Source: Pempheris klunzingeri
Lineage: Eukaryota > Chordata > Actinopteri > Acropomatiformes > Pempheridae
DNA length: 64,000 bases
NCBI RefSeq assembly: GCF_042242105.1
Contig: NC_092022.1
Coordinates: 14,132,001-14,196,000 of the forward strand
Direction of reading: 5' to 3'
The notes beneath the pieces were generated by a model that made no database searches, had not been told where the DNA came from, and saw only the letters and a list, made by a program, of their open reading frames with translations. Within the stretch, counting starts at the first letter, position 1. Each line of letters begins with the position of its first letter. The position numbers were made by a program, and so were the translations under genes. This document shows, piece by piece, positions 12,769 to 26,960 of the stretch.

Positions 12769-15700
12769 ACAAATTCCAATAAAGCTCAAAGCAGTTTTCC
12801 AGTATGTGTGCACAGACTGACATTTGGTTTATGCCCTGGGGGCTTCTGCACATCCATTCCACCCCAGCAAAGAGGCCTGTCACTGGGCCTCCTCTCTCTC
12901 ACAGGTAGCCTCCCTGGAGCTCACCTGTTATCTCTCTGCCTCCTGTGCCTGAAGCTTTCCCATGACTGCCCAGGGTGCTCCCTCTGTTGAACCAGACACA
13001 CAAACACACATGCCAGTCTCGCCAGGCAGTGAAATAGGACAGGAGGCAGGGCTGGAGACACCTCTCCTGAGCCTACGTGATGCCCTAGTTTCTCCTGCAG
13101 CCTACTTTTCTCCACTAACACACAAATCCAGACAGCTACCTTCATTCACAAACACTGACCAATGCTGACAGGCTGACTGTTGCTGTCAACTACTGCCATG
13201 GTTAGTTTGGCTGAATATTGCCACTTATACGCCCTTTTGATTCTTGGATTTAATATGTCCAAGAATTTTAGGTGCTGCTCATCTGAACCAGCATTCACTA
13301 ATTTCAGTCTTACCCCGTTAACTTTACATGGATAAACATGTCAAGTTGAGATGACATGTTGTTATCTCCAACACACTGACCGGACAGCACATTGACCTGC
13401 CTAAAGCGGATTTAGAGGCAGCAGCCAGCTCTAGTTAGCTGCATTGACTCTATGTCAGACTTGGTCATAGATCAGTACAGTCGATGCTGCCGTTGTGCTG
13501 GACACTGATGAGGAGAGCCATATTGGCCATGTTCTCAGTCAATAAGTCAGGCAGCGTAAAACAGTGTGTGATAAGCTCAGCACGCAGTGAGCCAGTATTC
13601 TTGGCCACAGATAAACAATCTGACAGAGACATCTTTGATTCAAGGAGAGATGAGCAGCAAATTGTGTGTATCTACTCCTGTTCTCTCCTGAATTCACTTT
13701 GAGTTGGAATTGGAGTTGGAGTGAGATCGACCTTTGTTGGATATTTCTCTGTTGTGTGCTTTATTATTTTTAACGGCTGTGTAGTTTAAAGCTGTGCAGC
13801 ACCAAAAAGAAAAGTGCCTCTAAAGTTGTGGCTCTCAGAAACTAGTTGAGTGTGGATTACACTTAAACCAAATGGGCTGAGTGTTCACCTCTGATATGTT
13901 AGATTAGCGCTAAATGCTAACTGTGATGGCCCTGCTACCACAAATGTGTTTTGCTACCACTAATGGGTAATGTAGCCCCGCTCTAATGTAACCTGCCGCT
14001 GATGTTAATGTAACCCTTTTAACCGCAGTGACATGGCACTCAGTATGCAGCTCAGCGTTGCAGCGCTCCTGGGGTCCCCATGACAACAGGCAACATCAAA
14101 GAACTGAGAATAAGAGCCGGCTTTGGTGTTGAAATGGAGGACGGATGAGAAAGTATTCAGTTTTTTGGGTGAGGCTCACCAAAATGTTGAAAAATACCTG
14201 ACAATATTTGAAAGAATATTTTCCTAAGAAGGAAAAAGACACAAACATAAGTCCTTGTGTGCACAGTTAACTTATTTCCCTTCCTCTCGCACCACTTAGG
14301 CTTGCTTTAGTTTTTATGGCTCTGTCTTAATTGATTGGAATGGCAACAATTTAATCAGCAAAGTTCACAAGCTACAGGATGTGTAGCATGTAAAATGACT
14401 TCACCTGTCGAGTCACATGGGAGTGCAGGCCGGAACAGTGAACCAGAACTTAATTAATTTCCATCTCCTTTTGGGAGAAAGTTCAGTAGTTCAATACTTA
14501 AGTCAAGTCAATCATTATAGACCTGCTGCATCTCCTGGGATTTTCAGAGGGTGTTTATATTGCGTTTGTTGGCACGTATGATTATTTATTGACAGTCAGA
14601 CATTGAATTGAGCTGTGAAAATCTGGCAGTAGCTCTACTTTGGAGACGTGAACCAGAAAATTAAGAAAAATCTGTAGAAAAATAATAGCACAAAGAGATG
14701 GTAACTAAATGTGGGGACTGAAGAGAAACACACAGACAGACAGACAGACCTAAACCACACAAATGCACATGTCCAGACTTTACGACAGGAGGAAATGGTC
14801 TGGCCAAGTTAAACAAATGCAATCACTCTGACCTGAATAGGAGGCAGAGTAGATCTGACGTCCCAAAATCTGTTTTACTATTCTCTCTCCTTTTTTGTAT
14901 CAATTTATCTCTCCTCCCTCTGTCTCATTTGGTGTCTGTCTCTGCTGGGGTGACCCTCAATTCCCACAGCAGAGTTCCCTCCCTTTTGTTTCCTCCACAC
15001 TACAGTCTCTCTTTTCCACATTTGCATTTCGCTCTCTTCCCCTTGCTTAAATGTATTTTTTTTTTTTTTTCGCTTCTGTGTCTGTGTCTGTTCCTTCTTC
15101 GCTTTGATCCCTGTGTGAAATCTGTGCTTGGACCAGGCAGTCGGTCACCTTGATGTTATGGCCATGGGTTCACAGCAGAGTGGAGATGACCCCTGAACTC
15201 CCGAGCTTTGACCTTTTTCTTTCTCTCTCCTCTCAGCTCCAGCCTTATCTCTCCACACGGCCTCACTTCTTTTCATCTCTGAACACCAGTTCCAGCAGGG
15301 GTCAAGCTCAGGGAGGACATGGAAGAGCTGGAGTGAATTAGGAACATGTGTTCAACAAAAATACGCAGGATACATTTAGATCAAAGCACAGAAGCACAGA
15401 AAAGAATTACAGCAGACTTTAATGCTGGCGTATCCCTTTTAGATATACTATATTAAGATAATATCCATCTGCTGATAGACAATGACAGCCAGTCACATAA
15501 AAGCCTGTTTCTAACCTGCGCTTACAGTATAGATGGACACAACAGCTATTACTGCAGTTTAAAGCAGGGACATTTTTTAAGCTTTGGAAAAAGCCAGATT
15601 ATTTGGTCAAACTAGAATCAAACGCAATAGAATACAATATGTTTGTAACTTAAAACAAATGAATAGACTGTAACATCAATTTGTTTTATCCAGATTGATT

Positions 15701-15860
15701 ATTTTTGTTATGTCATGCAATGGCTTTAGTTGTCCAGATAGCAGCTAATTATTAACAGAGTAATTATTTCAGAATAAATCTGATAAAGATCTGTTAGCAC
15801 ATTCATTTTTAAAATTCTATGGGTGGTATGTTTGATTTTTACATCAAAAATAATGAACAA
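12765..15860. other. no gene seen
   Basis: Non-coding. Contains a four-unit ACAG repeat near 14732-14748 and a T run near 15056-15070. Open frames are short and low-complexity. Confidence 0.5.
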
Positions 15861-15867
15861 CAAACAT

Positions 15868-15905
15868 GAGGTTCGTCCTCTGGGAACCGTGAGGATCTTT
15901 TACAG
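15868..15905 (-). repeat. fragment of the repeat also present at 31.1 kb
   Basis: TTCGTCCTCTGGGAACCGTG matches, in reverse complement and with about two differences, the ATGGCTCCCAGAGGACGAA segment near 31194-31212. Only this short piece is clear. Confidence 0.4.
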
Positions 15906-16059
15906 TTACAAACTTAGACTTGCCTCAAGTTTATCTTCTCGCTTCCATATGGATTAGTCCTCTGGATCTTTATTATAACACTGTTAAGCTTTCCTGGAGC
16001 TACTTCTACCCCTTGAGTACAGTCTGCGCATGCGCCTCCCTATAAGAAGCACAGGCAGT

Positions 16060-17540
16060 CAAATCAACCATGCCCCAGAAGGCCAGAGACAAAGAGAACA
16101 GAGAACTTCAAGGAGACAGATAGATATTCAGCTAAATACAGAGAAAACACTGCTGTATTAAGAAAACTGTCAGTTGAACATAAAGCGAAATCTATCGAAA
16201 CAAAAGTTGAGTCATTTGATAGGAAAATGGAATCTATTGTCTCTGACATGCACAATCAAGGTCATTGATTCACATGGAAAGATAGTCAAATCTTTGGATG
16301 AAGAGAGTGAATACTTGTAGGACAGAGTGAGAAGAAACAACATGTCAGCAATTAATCTACCAGAAGAAGAAGAGGGAGGCAATTTTACAGATTTCCTGGT
16401 CAATCTGATATCAGTGGAATTAGGAGTGAAAATAACTCCAGTGGATTTGGGATGGTATTGCAGTTGTTTAAAAGAAGTCCAAATATAATATACATGATAA
16501 TCCTGAAGTTATGGAACTACCCGACAATAGACAACATGCTGAAGGCACAAGCCAGCAAAGAAATCTACATCTGAGTCCAGATGGACCACTTTGTTAAGGA
16601 TCTGTCCGCTAAAGTGAGGAGAAAACGCAAGGATTATTTCGCAGTCAGACAAGGATTGGATAAACGTAGGATTAGATCTCAGCTACGCTATCCGGCAAGG
16701 CTGTGGGTACAGAAACAGGAGCTGCTTCCTACTAAAGCAAGAGAAGCTGAAGCTAGGCTGAAATATGTTCCCCAAGTGACGACTCCAGCTCTCATGCATA
16801 AGGAGCAGTGCAATCGACAGCGCTGAAAGCCGATAAGAAACTGAAGGGACTGGACTGAGATGTCTTTCATAGTGGATTTAATAACTACTTTTTTATCCTC
16901 ATGGTTTTATCCTCTCCCTTTTACATCTGTGGGACCTCATGCCTTTAAATAAGACACTTTACATACATTTTGTCTGTGTGTGTTCATACGAGTAGGGGAT
17001 ATAATGCACGTGTGTGCGTGTTTATATATATGTGATAAGTGTATGTGTGGGGACGGTGTAGCAGGTCAGGAAGCAACAGAGGACTGTAGGATTTAGTCAG
17101 GTGGGGATGATGGAGAAAGAGAGAAAGCCTGTATGAGCAGAATAAAATGAAAATGTAATGTTCATGTCTTAGAAAAATTTGGACTCTTTATCTGTACTAA
17201 CTAATAACTAACGAATAAAACCAGAGAATGTCTGTTGGTTACACAACGTTACATAAAAATATAAGGATTTAGAGAATGAATAGGATGAATGAATTTATGA
17301 GAAACCAGATTACTTGATTAATATAAATGTGGAGGGGAAACAAAATGACAAACCAGCTCCTGAAATAATCTGGGATGCTTTTAAGGCATATATTAGAGGA
17401 ATGGTAATTTCCTTCTCGGCAAAGAAAAAGAATTACATTCACAAATCAAAGAAAAAGATATCTAACGAAACATTTTCACAAGAGTGGGAAGGTAAATTGT
17501 CAACCAAGAATTGTACTTTTTAAATAAATAGTCAATTTAA
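16060..17540 (+). mobile_element. decayed L1-like (L1/Tx1 clade) LINE, ORF1 and ORF2 pieces
   Basis: The ORF1-protein remnant begins near 16069 (PQKARDKENRE). RRNNMSAINLPEEEEGGNFT appears at about 16330-16390, and DLSAKVRRKRKDYFAVRQGL then IRSQLRYPARLWV at 16581-16720, matching the RNA-binding ORF1p domain. A separate piece at 17281-17470 reads EFMRNQI, then EIIWDAFKAYIRGMVISFSA, typical of L1 ORF2 endonuclease-to-RT sequence. The stretch between lacks endonuclease, so most of ORF2 is deleted. Multiple stops; inactive. Confidence 0.75.
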
Positions 17541-18550
17541 ATAATGCACTTTATTTAATGGCAAGTCAACCTGGTAAACACTTAGCAGCTCCTACAAAAC
17601 AAATGCAAGGCAAACCAAGATTAAGTCTGTGTTGTATGTTTTTGTTTTGTTTTTTGTTTTTTTTACTTGTTCTGCCTTGTGTAAAGAAGTGTATATTGTG
17701 TCTATATAAGAAACTTAGATAAAATCTTGACCTTTAATTCTGTGGCTGGCACGACTGCATTGTGTACTGTTTCAGTCATTTGTGTTCTCTCCCTCCTCTC
17801 TCCTTAAACTGCTGATTTTAATGTCACACACTGTAGGGAGACCTATAAAGCTGTGAATTATGCAGGTGGAAGTTGCCTTGCCGACTCTATAAGTTTGATT
17901 CCCTTGTGACAGACGTCTTTTTGTGTCTATGCCTGTACTTTATTTTGTTGTTGTCTTGCGTCCAACAAAAGAGATTAATCATAAAGTTCAAACATTTCTC
18001 CAGAGATTCATGCTTCAAACTGAGCGCAGTTGGTTCTCATTAGCAGCTGGATTAAACCACATATCAAGGTTATTGTGCCCTAGCTCTCCTCTGCCACACC
18101 GACACACTACTCAACGTACCCAAGCTCACATAGATAGATGGCTTCCTGTTTCAAGCATCCGAGGACTGATACGAGTCGATGTATGGATAAAACAGCAGTG
18201 ATGGCTATTGATGGTAATTGAAAGTACTTCAGCACCTGTAGAGATATGCCTACCATCAGGGGTGTGTACATAACCACACACACATTCATTGAAACTTACC
18301 ATGTGAACATAGATATTCATACAGGCAGATGCACAAATGTGTTAATGGCTATATTCTGTGAGTAAAGCAGTATGCAGGCAGTCAGTAATGCAAGCTTTGG
18401 GGACTTGTTCCTCCTCAGATGTAATTCATATTTAAATGTTGTTACGCTCCCACTCTTCTCGTAATTGTGTTTGCACTTCCTGGTTACTCTTGGAAGTGGA
18501 TTCGCTGAAGCATTCTGTTGATAGCAGTCTGGTAATCGCTAATTATAAAG
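17541..18550. other. no gene seen
   Basis: AT-rich non-coding DNA with a T/TTTTG-rich stretch near 17640-17665. Confidence 0.5.
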
Positions 18551-18555
18551 ACGGG

Positions 18556-18587
18556 CACACACGCACACACACACACACACACACACA
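18556..18587. repeat. CA microsatellite
   Basis: CA run with one CG interruption. Confidence 0.9.
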
Positions 18588-18589
18588 GA

Positions 18590-21500
18590 GGCACAACACT
18601 CATTCACACACACATGCTCACACACAAATGAGCGAAGCTTGTTACAGGGTCTCTGGCTGTTATTCACTGACATCCTGGCAAATAAGTGTACTCACACTGC
18701 TTAATGGGACTCTAGAAAACAGCATCTGTAGCATTACATGTTTAGAAGCCTGGATTTATGTTTTTTTCACTCACTGCCATTAGTTGCTGGAGCATGAAAA
18801 GCTAAATTTGAGCAATGTGTTGGTGCCTGGATGGAGCATCAGTGGGACGAGGAAGTGATGACCACCAGTTGCTCATTGTTCATTTAAATAACTCCAAAAT
18901 ATATTTATCCTTAAACCTCAACCCTCTATTAACAAAGCAAAGCAGAAACAAGCTGTAAACACAACACTGGTGTATAATCACTTGTTAAGCTGATATGGAA
19001 AATGTGTTTCCAGCATTTGTGTTCAATTGAGTCGTGTTTTTTCTGAACATCTGATACATTTAAGTCCTATATTCACTCATATGGTCACCAACTGCTGAGA
19101 AAAATATGTCTCTTTAGTTGCTAAATAGTCACTAGCTCCTGAGAGTGGTGAGTGAATCCTAGCAGTTCAAGTTTTGTGGCATAAAACCAAAGCAATGAGC
19201 TGAAAGACACCAAAAGGGGTGATCATTCTGTGTGTGTCCATCAACTGCGAGTGACCCCTTTGCAAGTATGCAAGTAGCCATGAGAGCCTTGATAAAACAT
19301 ACAAAAAAAGTTGATTGGTTATAGGCCCCTTAACATCCCTCATTTGAACAAATTCAATGAAAGTTTTTCAAGTCTACAGCAGGCAAGTTAGAAGAAGTTA
19401 AATTAGCTACTTTAACCCTGAACTGAAAATTCAGAGAATTCAGAAATTGAGGTCAGTTTTATGTGTTTTTGTTGGGAGAGTAAACACCATTTGTTGTCAT
19501 TAGCAATAAGCACTGGCTTCAGCATTGTGTTGATTTCTGCTGGTTCTGTCTTATGTTAGTTCACAAAGCTTTCTCTTGTCTGTGCATGCCTGAGGTCATA
19601 CGATCAAGAACCTCAGGGTAAAAACTGTGCTGGTTCTAACAGCTGTAAGTAGCCATTGCCAGTGAATACACTGCCCATAGTGTAGTCACTCAGCAGGGTG
19701 GTGACACAACACCAACACAACACTGCAGACCCTTTGGCCCATCAGCCAAATCTGGTTTGGTTTATGCAAACGGACTGAACAGGCGTCAGGCAACAAACAA
19801 ACAGACAAACCAGCTGGATTGAGCTCCATTTAAGGTTTTATCCAGTAAAATTGTACATTGTTACCTGACCGGACTTTAGGCACTGTGTACACACTAACGT
19901 TAGCTCTGTTAGCCTCCGAGGTGAAAAACAAAGATTAACTGGACGAATCAGACACTGGCTGCTAACTTCCATTTTCTTCACAGCCCTGCTGATTGAATTC
20001 TATGGGCCTTTCTCCCAGTTCCTTTTAAAGTTCAACATCAATTTTTTTTAATACTTTGATGTTAAGAAGAAGTTACTCAGTTGTCCTGATTGTTGTTGCA
20101 CTACTCTCACATACGTGGTCTCTCAGTATGTCCCATTTAGGATTAAAATCCAGTATGTCCAGTCCAGTTTTAGGCTTAATATCAAACCGGCTTAAAAACA
20201 TCAGTCCAACCCTAGTATACAATGCTGTAAAAAATCAATGTTGAAGTTAGTCCAATTCCAAGTCATAATGTAGCAAACTGGGTGTGTGTTACCGAGAAAT
20301 TGTGGCAATCCCTCAGTGTGATTCACTGTAAGATTGGTTGTGAAGTGAGTGATGGTGATGACCCTTCCTCTGTGTGCAGTGCTATGTGAGAGTAATGCTC
20401 TTCATTCTATCAACTTATCTGAGTGTGTTTCTTTTCCCCATTCCCCTCTCATCGCTTGACAAATGTAAATGAGGAAGTAGCCTATAGGCCCTCCTCTCAC
20501 TGCACACTGGAAGAAACTGGATTTTGCCATAGCTTTCCAGTAGTGGTTGCATATGTGTGATACTGAAAAAAAGCACTGACTAGCACAGTGTAGCATGTAT
20601 GTGAAGAAATTTTGTAGATTGATTCCTCTGATGTAAAAGGTTAATCGTCCTTGCCTATTACTGACTGGCAAACATGGTTATTTGTTGTATTGCCCGTATA
20701 TACTTTCCAAGGGAACAAAGCAGTGCTCCAGCTAGTGCAAGAACTAATAGCATTACCATACATAAAAACAAAAGCACCTTTCTAAGGTAAAACAGTGCCA
20801 TGGTGCAACCTAAGCATTTTGCTGGTTCGTAAATAGCAATGCAGATATTACGATTGCTGGAATCTCCCGCATATGCAGTGTCCCACATATAAAGTCATGT
20901 GTGAGCGATTGGAATTAGGGCTGAAATGCTGCCACAGCTCTTTTATAATGCAGTTACATTCACATTGTCAATGCAGAGGTAAGTCTTTGATATTACAGCA
21001 ACAAAGATGGTACATTCAATTCAATAGTTCATTTCAGCCTTACAATAACTCCCAGTGTCTGGTGACCCACCAACAGTACAATGAGCACAATCGGTTGCTT
21101 CAGCCGTTTCCTACTTAACATGATAAGAGATGTTTCAATGAAGCATTACACGGAGGTGAATGACAGTAAATTAATTGGGGGAACTATAGGAGTAGCCATA
21201 AAGGCAGCTACCAGAAACATTTCTCTGTCATTGTCACGGTTTTAGATGTCAGCTGTTGGCATTGTTCCCACCTTTCACAATATCCAGGTTTTTCTTGTAG
21301 AGTGGCTCAAAACAAGGTAATTTCTGCAATTAACATGACATTCAGAAAGCTATTAAAGATAATACGGGTTTATTCACATTAGGGATATATAATGAATGGA
21401 ATGTTTGAATGGTCCAAGGCAGGGTGTTGTGTGCAGTAATTACAGTTTTGTATTTTTTGTACCAAATAGTTTTGCTTGTGTCAGAGATCCCTGTTTCCCA

Positions 21501-24500
21501 AGCTCACACCAACCATGTGAGCTGCATTTTGTGGGGAAGTTAATGATCAACATTGCTGCAAATCAGCAGATCTTGCAAAGCAAAAATTCTAATGATAATC
21601 AATGTCAATAGGTCATTGCATTTTGTTCTGATCTGAAAAACTTTAAGCAGTAATAGCAAGGTTTCGAAAAATTCCCCAAACGCCACGGAATTTGATCTTC
21701 GTTCCTTTATGTCATCTATTCAGAAACTCAGCACATCTCGGATCTTCCTTTTCTACAAAGGACCATGAACCCACACTGTCTAAATGAGACATCCTCGTCC
21801 TCAGACAGAATAACTATTTTTGAACCTTCTTGACTTCCTTAATAAGCACACTTGTTAAGCAATTCGCTTTCTGAGTTAAGTCTTAATCATGCCCCACAAA
21901 TCAGAATCACAATCAGAGTTCATGTCTGCTTTGAGCTGTCTTAAGGGAGAGCGGAGATTATTATAGCTCCATTGTATCTGATTAAATCCATATTAAGACA
22001 TTGTTTGACGTATATTTAACCAAAGATATCCTACCCTCTGAATATTGGCGTTCACACCATCTGAATTTCAATCAGTTTGTGTCTTTCTTTCTCAGCTGTT
22101 CTCTTATGTTCTCTCTCCATCTCCTTACCTGTTGTTCCTCCACCTCCTTATTTCTTGCTTTCCTGGGGTGACATTTGTGGGGGTGATTATAGATGGTTGT
22201 CCCATCCCTTAAGAGCCATGTGTCATCAGAGTTACTTCCATCTGAGTGACTGGCCATGAAATGTCATATGAGAGTACAGATGGATGGATGGTTGAGGGTT
22301 AGAGGCCTGGAGAGACAATCTTTCACTCTGCTGAACCCAAAAGAGCTAAGCTTCATTGGCCTGTGGCAGGTTTCCCAATGAAAATGAAATTCTACTACAG
22401 CTTATGGATATTTTTATGAGACATAATCATTTATGGCTACTGTGGTAACACATATATTTTTCATCTAGAGTTCAGCTGTGAATATGAATTGATAAATATG
22501 CTGAAATGACTTTACACTTTCTATATTCCTAATAAATACTGCTGCATTTGGGGGGACGGCATTATGATCATATTGAATTTGTGAGTTATATTTTAAGCCT
22601 GGAGCATCACTGACATGTTGTATTAGTTTGGCTAGGCGATAATTCATTATCATTCACTGGCTTTTGGTGTCATATCATGATGATTTCATTCAAATTTTTC
22701 AAAATTGGTCTTCTGAATTAATAATTCCAAGCAAATTTTAAAATTAAAACTAAGAAAACAAGTTGATGTAGTTGTTTTTCACATGTTCTCGATGCAGTTT
22801 ATACCAGTAGCACACAGTCGTAGCAATTATCAATTTGACTATTTTATGTGATTTTGCAAATACCCTGATATTGTATATTATATTTCAAATCTCAGATATT
22901 TCTCTGATGTTTCTTACAGAAGCAACATCAAAGTGAAAAAACACATATACAGGTATGATAGTCAGAGTTTAATAGTCAAAACCACCTACATTCATTTTTC
23001 AAGTTATAGTAGCTGTCCGTGGTGCTGAAAGGTCCCAGCATCCTCAGCAAACTTGCTTTAAACTGCAGACAAAAGAATTTCATGTAGGATTCAAAACTAG
23101 CAAAAAGAAAAGAATGAATATAGAAAAATGTTTTTTTTTCAAAGCTCATATATTCTTTTTCGAATAATATTCTCATGTCTTGTTTTTAATGTGTGATTGA
23201 CTTACATACGCATGCAAGCTAAACATACGCATATATACATACGGTCGACATATAAACCAGCTGACTTGTGCTGAGCACACAGCCTCCTACAGCAGGTGAT
23301 GTCAGTCCTCCAGGGCGTTGATCTACTGCAGGGGCTTGTGGTCCAAACACAATCACTTAAGCTGTATCTGAAAGAAACTGGGGAAAATTACAGTGGAATC
23401 ACATGGGATTTCGTCTGCCCTTAACGCTTCATATATCTGTGTCCTGCCTCTCTCTCTCTCTCTCTCGCTTTCTTTTTTTTTTTCAATAGAAGCATCTTAT
23501 CTTGAACATATCAACAAGAATGGTATTATGATCTTGCAGCACATACATAAAAGCGGTTTATGATCCACTAACTGTCAAACAAAACGATAAATACTTATTT
23601 TTTTACTCAAGCTCTTTGTGTAGATGGTTTTTAGTACACCCCGTACAATAAAATGAGTACTAGAGCCTATATTTATCTCATTTGTGTAAACAATATTTGT
23701 GTATGCTGTCTTTGTGATTATGGCCACCTTCAAACTTGTTTTGTGTCATACCTGTCTGCTGGCTGGATTCAGCAGCAGGTATTTAAGGGGATGAGCTATG
23801 CTTTTGTGACCCGACATGACATGACCTGCCATCATCACAAATCTGTGTGTCTGTCAGCCCTCAGACCATCTCTGATAAGCCCATCCATCACACATACCTC
23901 CACAAGAGCACTCAGTCCCACTCGATAACCCCTCATCTATCCTTCCTACACTTTATTAATATAACCCGCAGAGACCCTCCTGCAATGGGATGTGACAACC
24001 CTGACCGAGGACTGACCTACCTGGGTGTTTGCATGTGTGTGTGCGTGTGGGATCAGAGCTTGCATCCTTTATTTGTTTGTGCGTGAGGGTGCACATATAA
24101 CATACAGCAAATTCATAGCTGTGTGTGTTTGTGCACTTTTGTGAGCGTGGTATGAGAAGGACGAAGAGGAGTGATGATGAGGTAAAACCTCCTGGGTGCA
24201 CTGCATCTACTGAGAAAATATTTCTCCCTCTAGTATACTTGCCTTCACTGCTTATCCATCTTCTTCCTTTCTGAGCCGTTTACCTGCACCTTCAATGAAG
24301 CCTTTCAGACCCAGAAATGGCCCCAGCATTCATCCAGGCAGGAGGGGAAGAAATTACATCTAACCTCGCTTATCACATGCACACACATGCACACCCTCAC
24401 ACCACTTATTACAGCTTTCTCTTTCTTTAATGTGCGCAAGCCTAGCTTTATCTCAGTGCCATGTATAATGGCTCAGAGATGGTATCATCAGAGACGAGCC

Positions 24501-25725
24501 AGCTTGACTAAATGGGAGCGGCAAATTGACTGTAGTATTAGAAGAGAAGGGCCTCTATCAGGCAATCTGATAGGATCCCATTAAAGAAGGCTTGCAGATA
24601 AATATGATTAGCTTTTCATTCCTCCTAATGGAAACATCTTCTGATGAGGGGAGGAGATGAAATGTTTTGTAGTGATAGGGCCTTTGTACCACTGATGGGA
24701 TTGCTATTGCCTAATTTGGGTAGAAAGGCCATTAAAGTTCTTGGAAGGGACGATGAATGTTCTCTGTAAGTATACTCTCAGTTATGGCTGTGGACCAGCG
24801 GTTCACTGTGTGTGGGCAGTGCTTTGCTTTGCTCATGCGAAAACCACCCTCCACTTAAATGGCTTCATATTGGGCTTGTTTTTCCTGAAATCTGTGACTA
24901 ATGAGTATGAGCTTTCGTCTTTTATTTCATCTCCTTCTCTAAAATGAACTGAAGGAGGGTTTTTTTGTGTGTGCGTTTGTGGTTTATGCGTGTGAGTTAC
25001 CATCCTGCGTTTTTACTACCTCCAACAGACTGTGACTGAAGTGCTTCATTAGATTATAAAATGACTATCATGAGCACAACTTCTTAAGAAGATTATTGTT
25101 CATTTATGGAGAGCCGGCGGGGTAGTGTTTGCCAAGTCTCCAAATAACAACCACTGCTATTCTCTGTGATCTGTCAAAGTGAATGGATTTGGTGAGGGCT
25201 ATTTAGAAACATGTTTCTGAACATCTACAGAAGAACTTTTAAAGTATTGACAGGTTTCCACTGGCTATTTAATGACATTCCTACACAAACTGCCGCACCC
25301 TCCTTTCGTGAGGTTGCTGTGAAGCATCACGCAGGGCACACAGAGCAACAAAGCAGTAAACATTTATTAATATTTCTCTGTCAAAGTGATTATTTTTTTA
25401 CAACTCAACATGTTCATCCTGGTGTGCATTTGCACGCATGTGTATAAGAATCAGTCTTTTGCTTATGCATGCATGCCTAGCAGCAGTAACAGGTTGATTA
25501 ACTAGATCTGCACTCTGCCAAGTCTACAGGGTCTTATACATCACAGATGCATCGTGGCACAAAATGCCAAATGCTGTTCTATCCTTGTGTTGTTATTAGC
25601 CATGTGAAAATGGGTCCATCTGTAATGTGTTGATGAAAAGTGAAAAAGAAAATTTCCAGAAAGAAATTCTACAAAACAATGGTGAGACAGGATGGTACAT
25701 GTGCTTTTCCTGGGTTTTTTTAAAT
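18590..25725. other. no gene seen; possible conserved non-coding patches
   Basis: Long non-coding stretch. A CT-rich run lies at about 23448-23470. The segment 24470-24735 is unusually free of simple repeats and has the look of a conserved non-coding element, but conservation cannot be tested here. Confidence 0.4.
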
Positions 25726-25730
25726 CTATA

Positions 25731-25960
25731 TACACTCAGTTACCAGTTTATTAGGTGCACATATAGCTAAAACTGATGCAGGCTAATTGAACAGTCCTGC
25801 AATAAATCCCACAGTCATGACAGTTACAATGTTCAGTTTTTGTTTTAGAAAGGTGTTGATTCACCCTGAAGGTCATTTTGGATGCTGTAGTTTGAATTAC
25901 TGTGTAATTGTATTAGGTTGTAATGAGAGGAGTTTAGTTATTCATGTATGTAACAGTTTT
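25731..25960 (+). repeat. teleost interspersed repeat (CAGTTACCAGTTTATTAGGT type)
   Basis: Begins TACACTCAGTTACCAGTTTA and runs through AGCTAAAACTGATGCAGGCT, CAGTCCTGCAATAAATCC, GTTCAGTTTTTGTTTTAGAA and GTGTTGATTCACCCTGAAGG. I recognise this order from many fish genomes as a high-copy dispersed repeat. It has no coding capacity, so a non-autonomous DNA element is likely. Confidence 0.65.
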
Positions 25961-26220
25961 CTGTAACAAATTCATTCAAATCTTACATCATTTTTGTTCT
26001 ATTAACATTTGACTGCTTTTCTTGTTTTGCTGTTTCTGTATCTTTCTCCTTCTCATTGTTATGATTGTTATTATTCTTTCACAAACATGATGGACAAAAT
26101 ATTTGAAAGATGTCTCAGTATAATGCCATACAACCCAGCAGCACCGTAAATACCAACCGCCAAAATGAGTTGCTGTTGTTAAAGTAAAAGTCCTGTGTTA
26201 AGTAGAAGAATGTAAGTCTG

Positions 26221-26314
26221 GAGCCCCCTGGTAGTCAAGCGGTTACAGCACATGTTTCCTGTCTGCTTCTTCATTGTCAAGGTGAGAAGTGCCACAAATA
26301 AATCTTTGAAAAGC
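26221..26314 (+). mobile_element. SINE remnant, tRNA-derived, internally deleted
   Basis: A tRNA-like head (CCTGGTAGTCAAGCGGTTAC with GCACATG) is joined directly to the tail TTTCCTGTCTGCTTCTTCAT, then AAGGTGAGAAGTGCCACAAA and TAAATC, both parts of a common fish SINE. The B box and middle section are missing. Confidence 0.6.
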
Positions 26315-26639
26315 GTACAAGTTTTATCAGCAAACAGTGTTCATTATTCAGGAAAAATCAGACAGACACTCAGACAGTGTTGCATTATTACGTATTACCT
26401 TGGAAAGAGGTGCCGGGATTAACTAAACAAGAAAGCTTCTCTCTTTGGCTGCACCTTCGTGGCCGTTAATCCACACTCACCCTGAACCTCTGGCACTGAT
26501 GTAATATTTGCTTGTAACACCAAACAGAGCGTGAAGATAGTATAACCTTACTACACATAACCTACCACTAAACCCCCACTACCCAACAGGTTTTGCGGAA
26601 TTATGTCCTTACCTCTATGTACGGCCCACTACAATGCTG

Positions 26640-26960
26640 TAGAATTACTGTTATCACTGATGCATTAACTGTAAGCAGCATTTTGATGCTGTAGCTGGCT
26701 GCAGTAGAGTTATTTTGACCCATTTCATATACTGTTGGGTGACTTAAAGTATTGTACCAATTTTATACGTTCATTACAGGTACAGAAACTTAAACTGACA
26801 TATGCCAGATAATGCAGATGCATTTAGTGCAGTAAAAAATAAGGTACTTCCCTTTGAAATGTAGTAAATTAAAGTAGAAAACATCACATAGAAATACACA
26901 AGTAAGGTCCAAGTACAGCAGAATTGAGTAAATGTACATTATACCACTGATCTGCAAAAC
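26640..26960 (+). repeat. high-copy fish repeat (AAGTAC-rich element)
   Basis: Contains ACTGTTGGGTGACTTAAAGT, AAGGTACTTCCCTTTGAAAT, GTAGTAAATTAAAGTAGAAA, AGAAATACACAAGTAAGGTC and TGAGTAAATGTACATTATAC before CCACTGATC. A more decayed copy in the same orientation lies in parapinopsin intron 1. Confidence 0.65.

Noticed and set aside
26221-26260. tRNA gene
   Set aside because: Only an A-box-like head is present and the B box is missing; it fits a deleted SINE.
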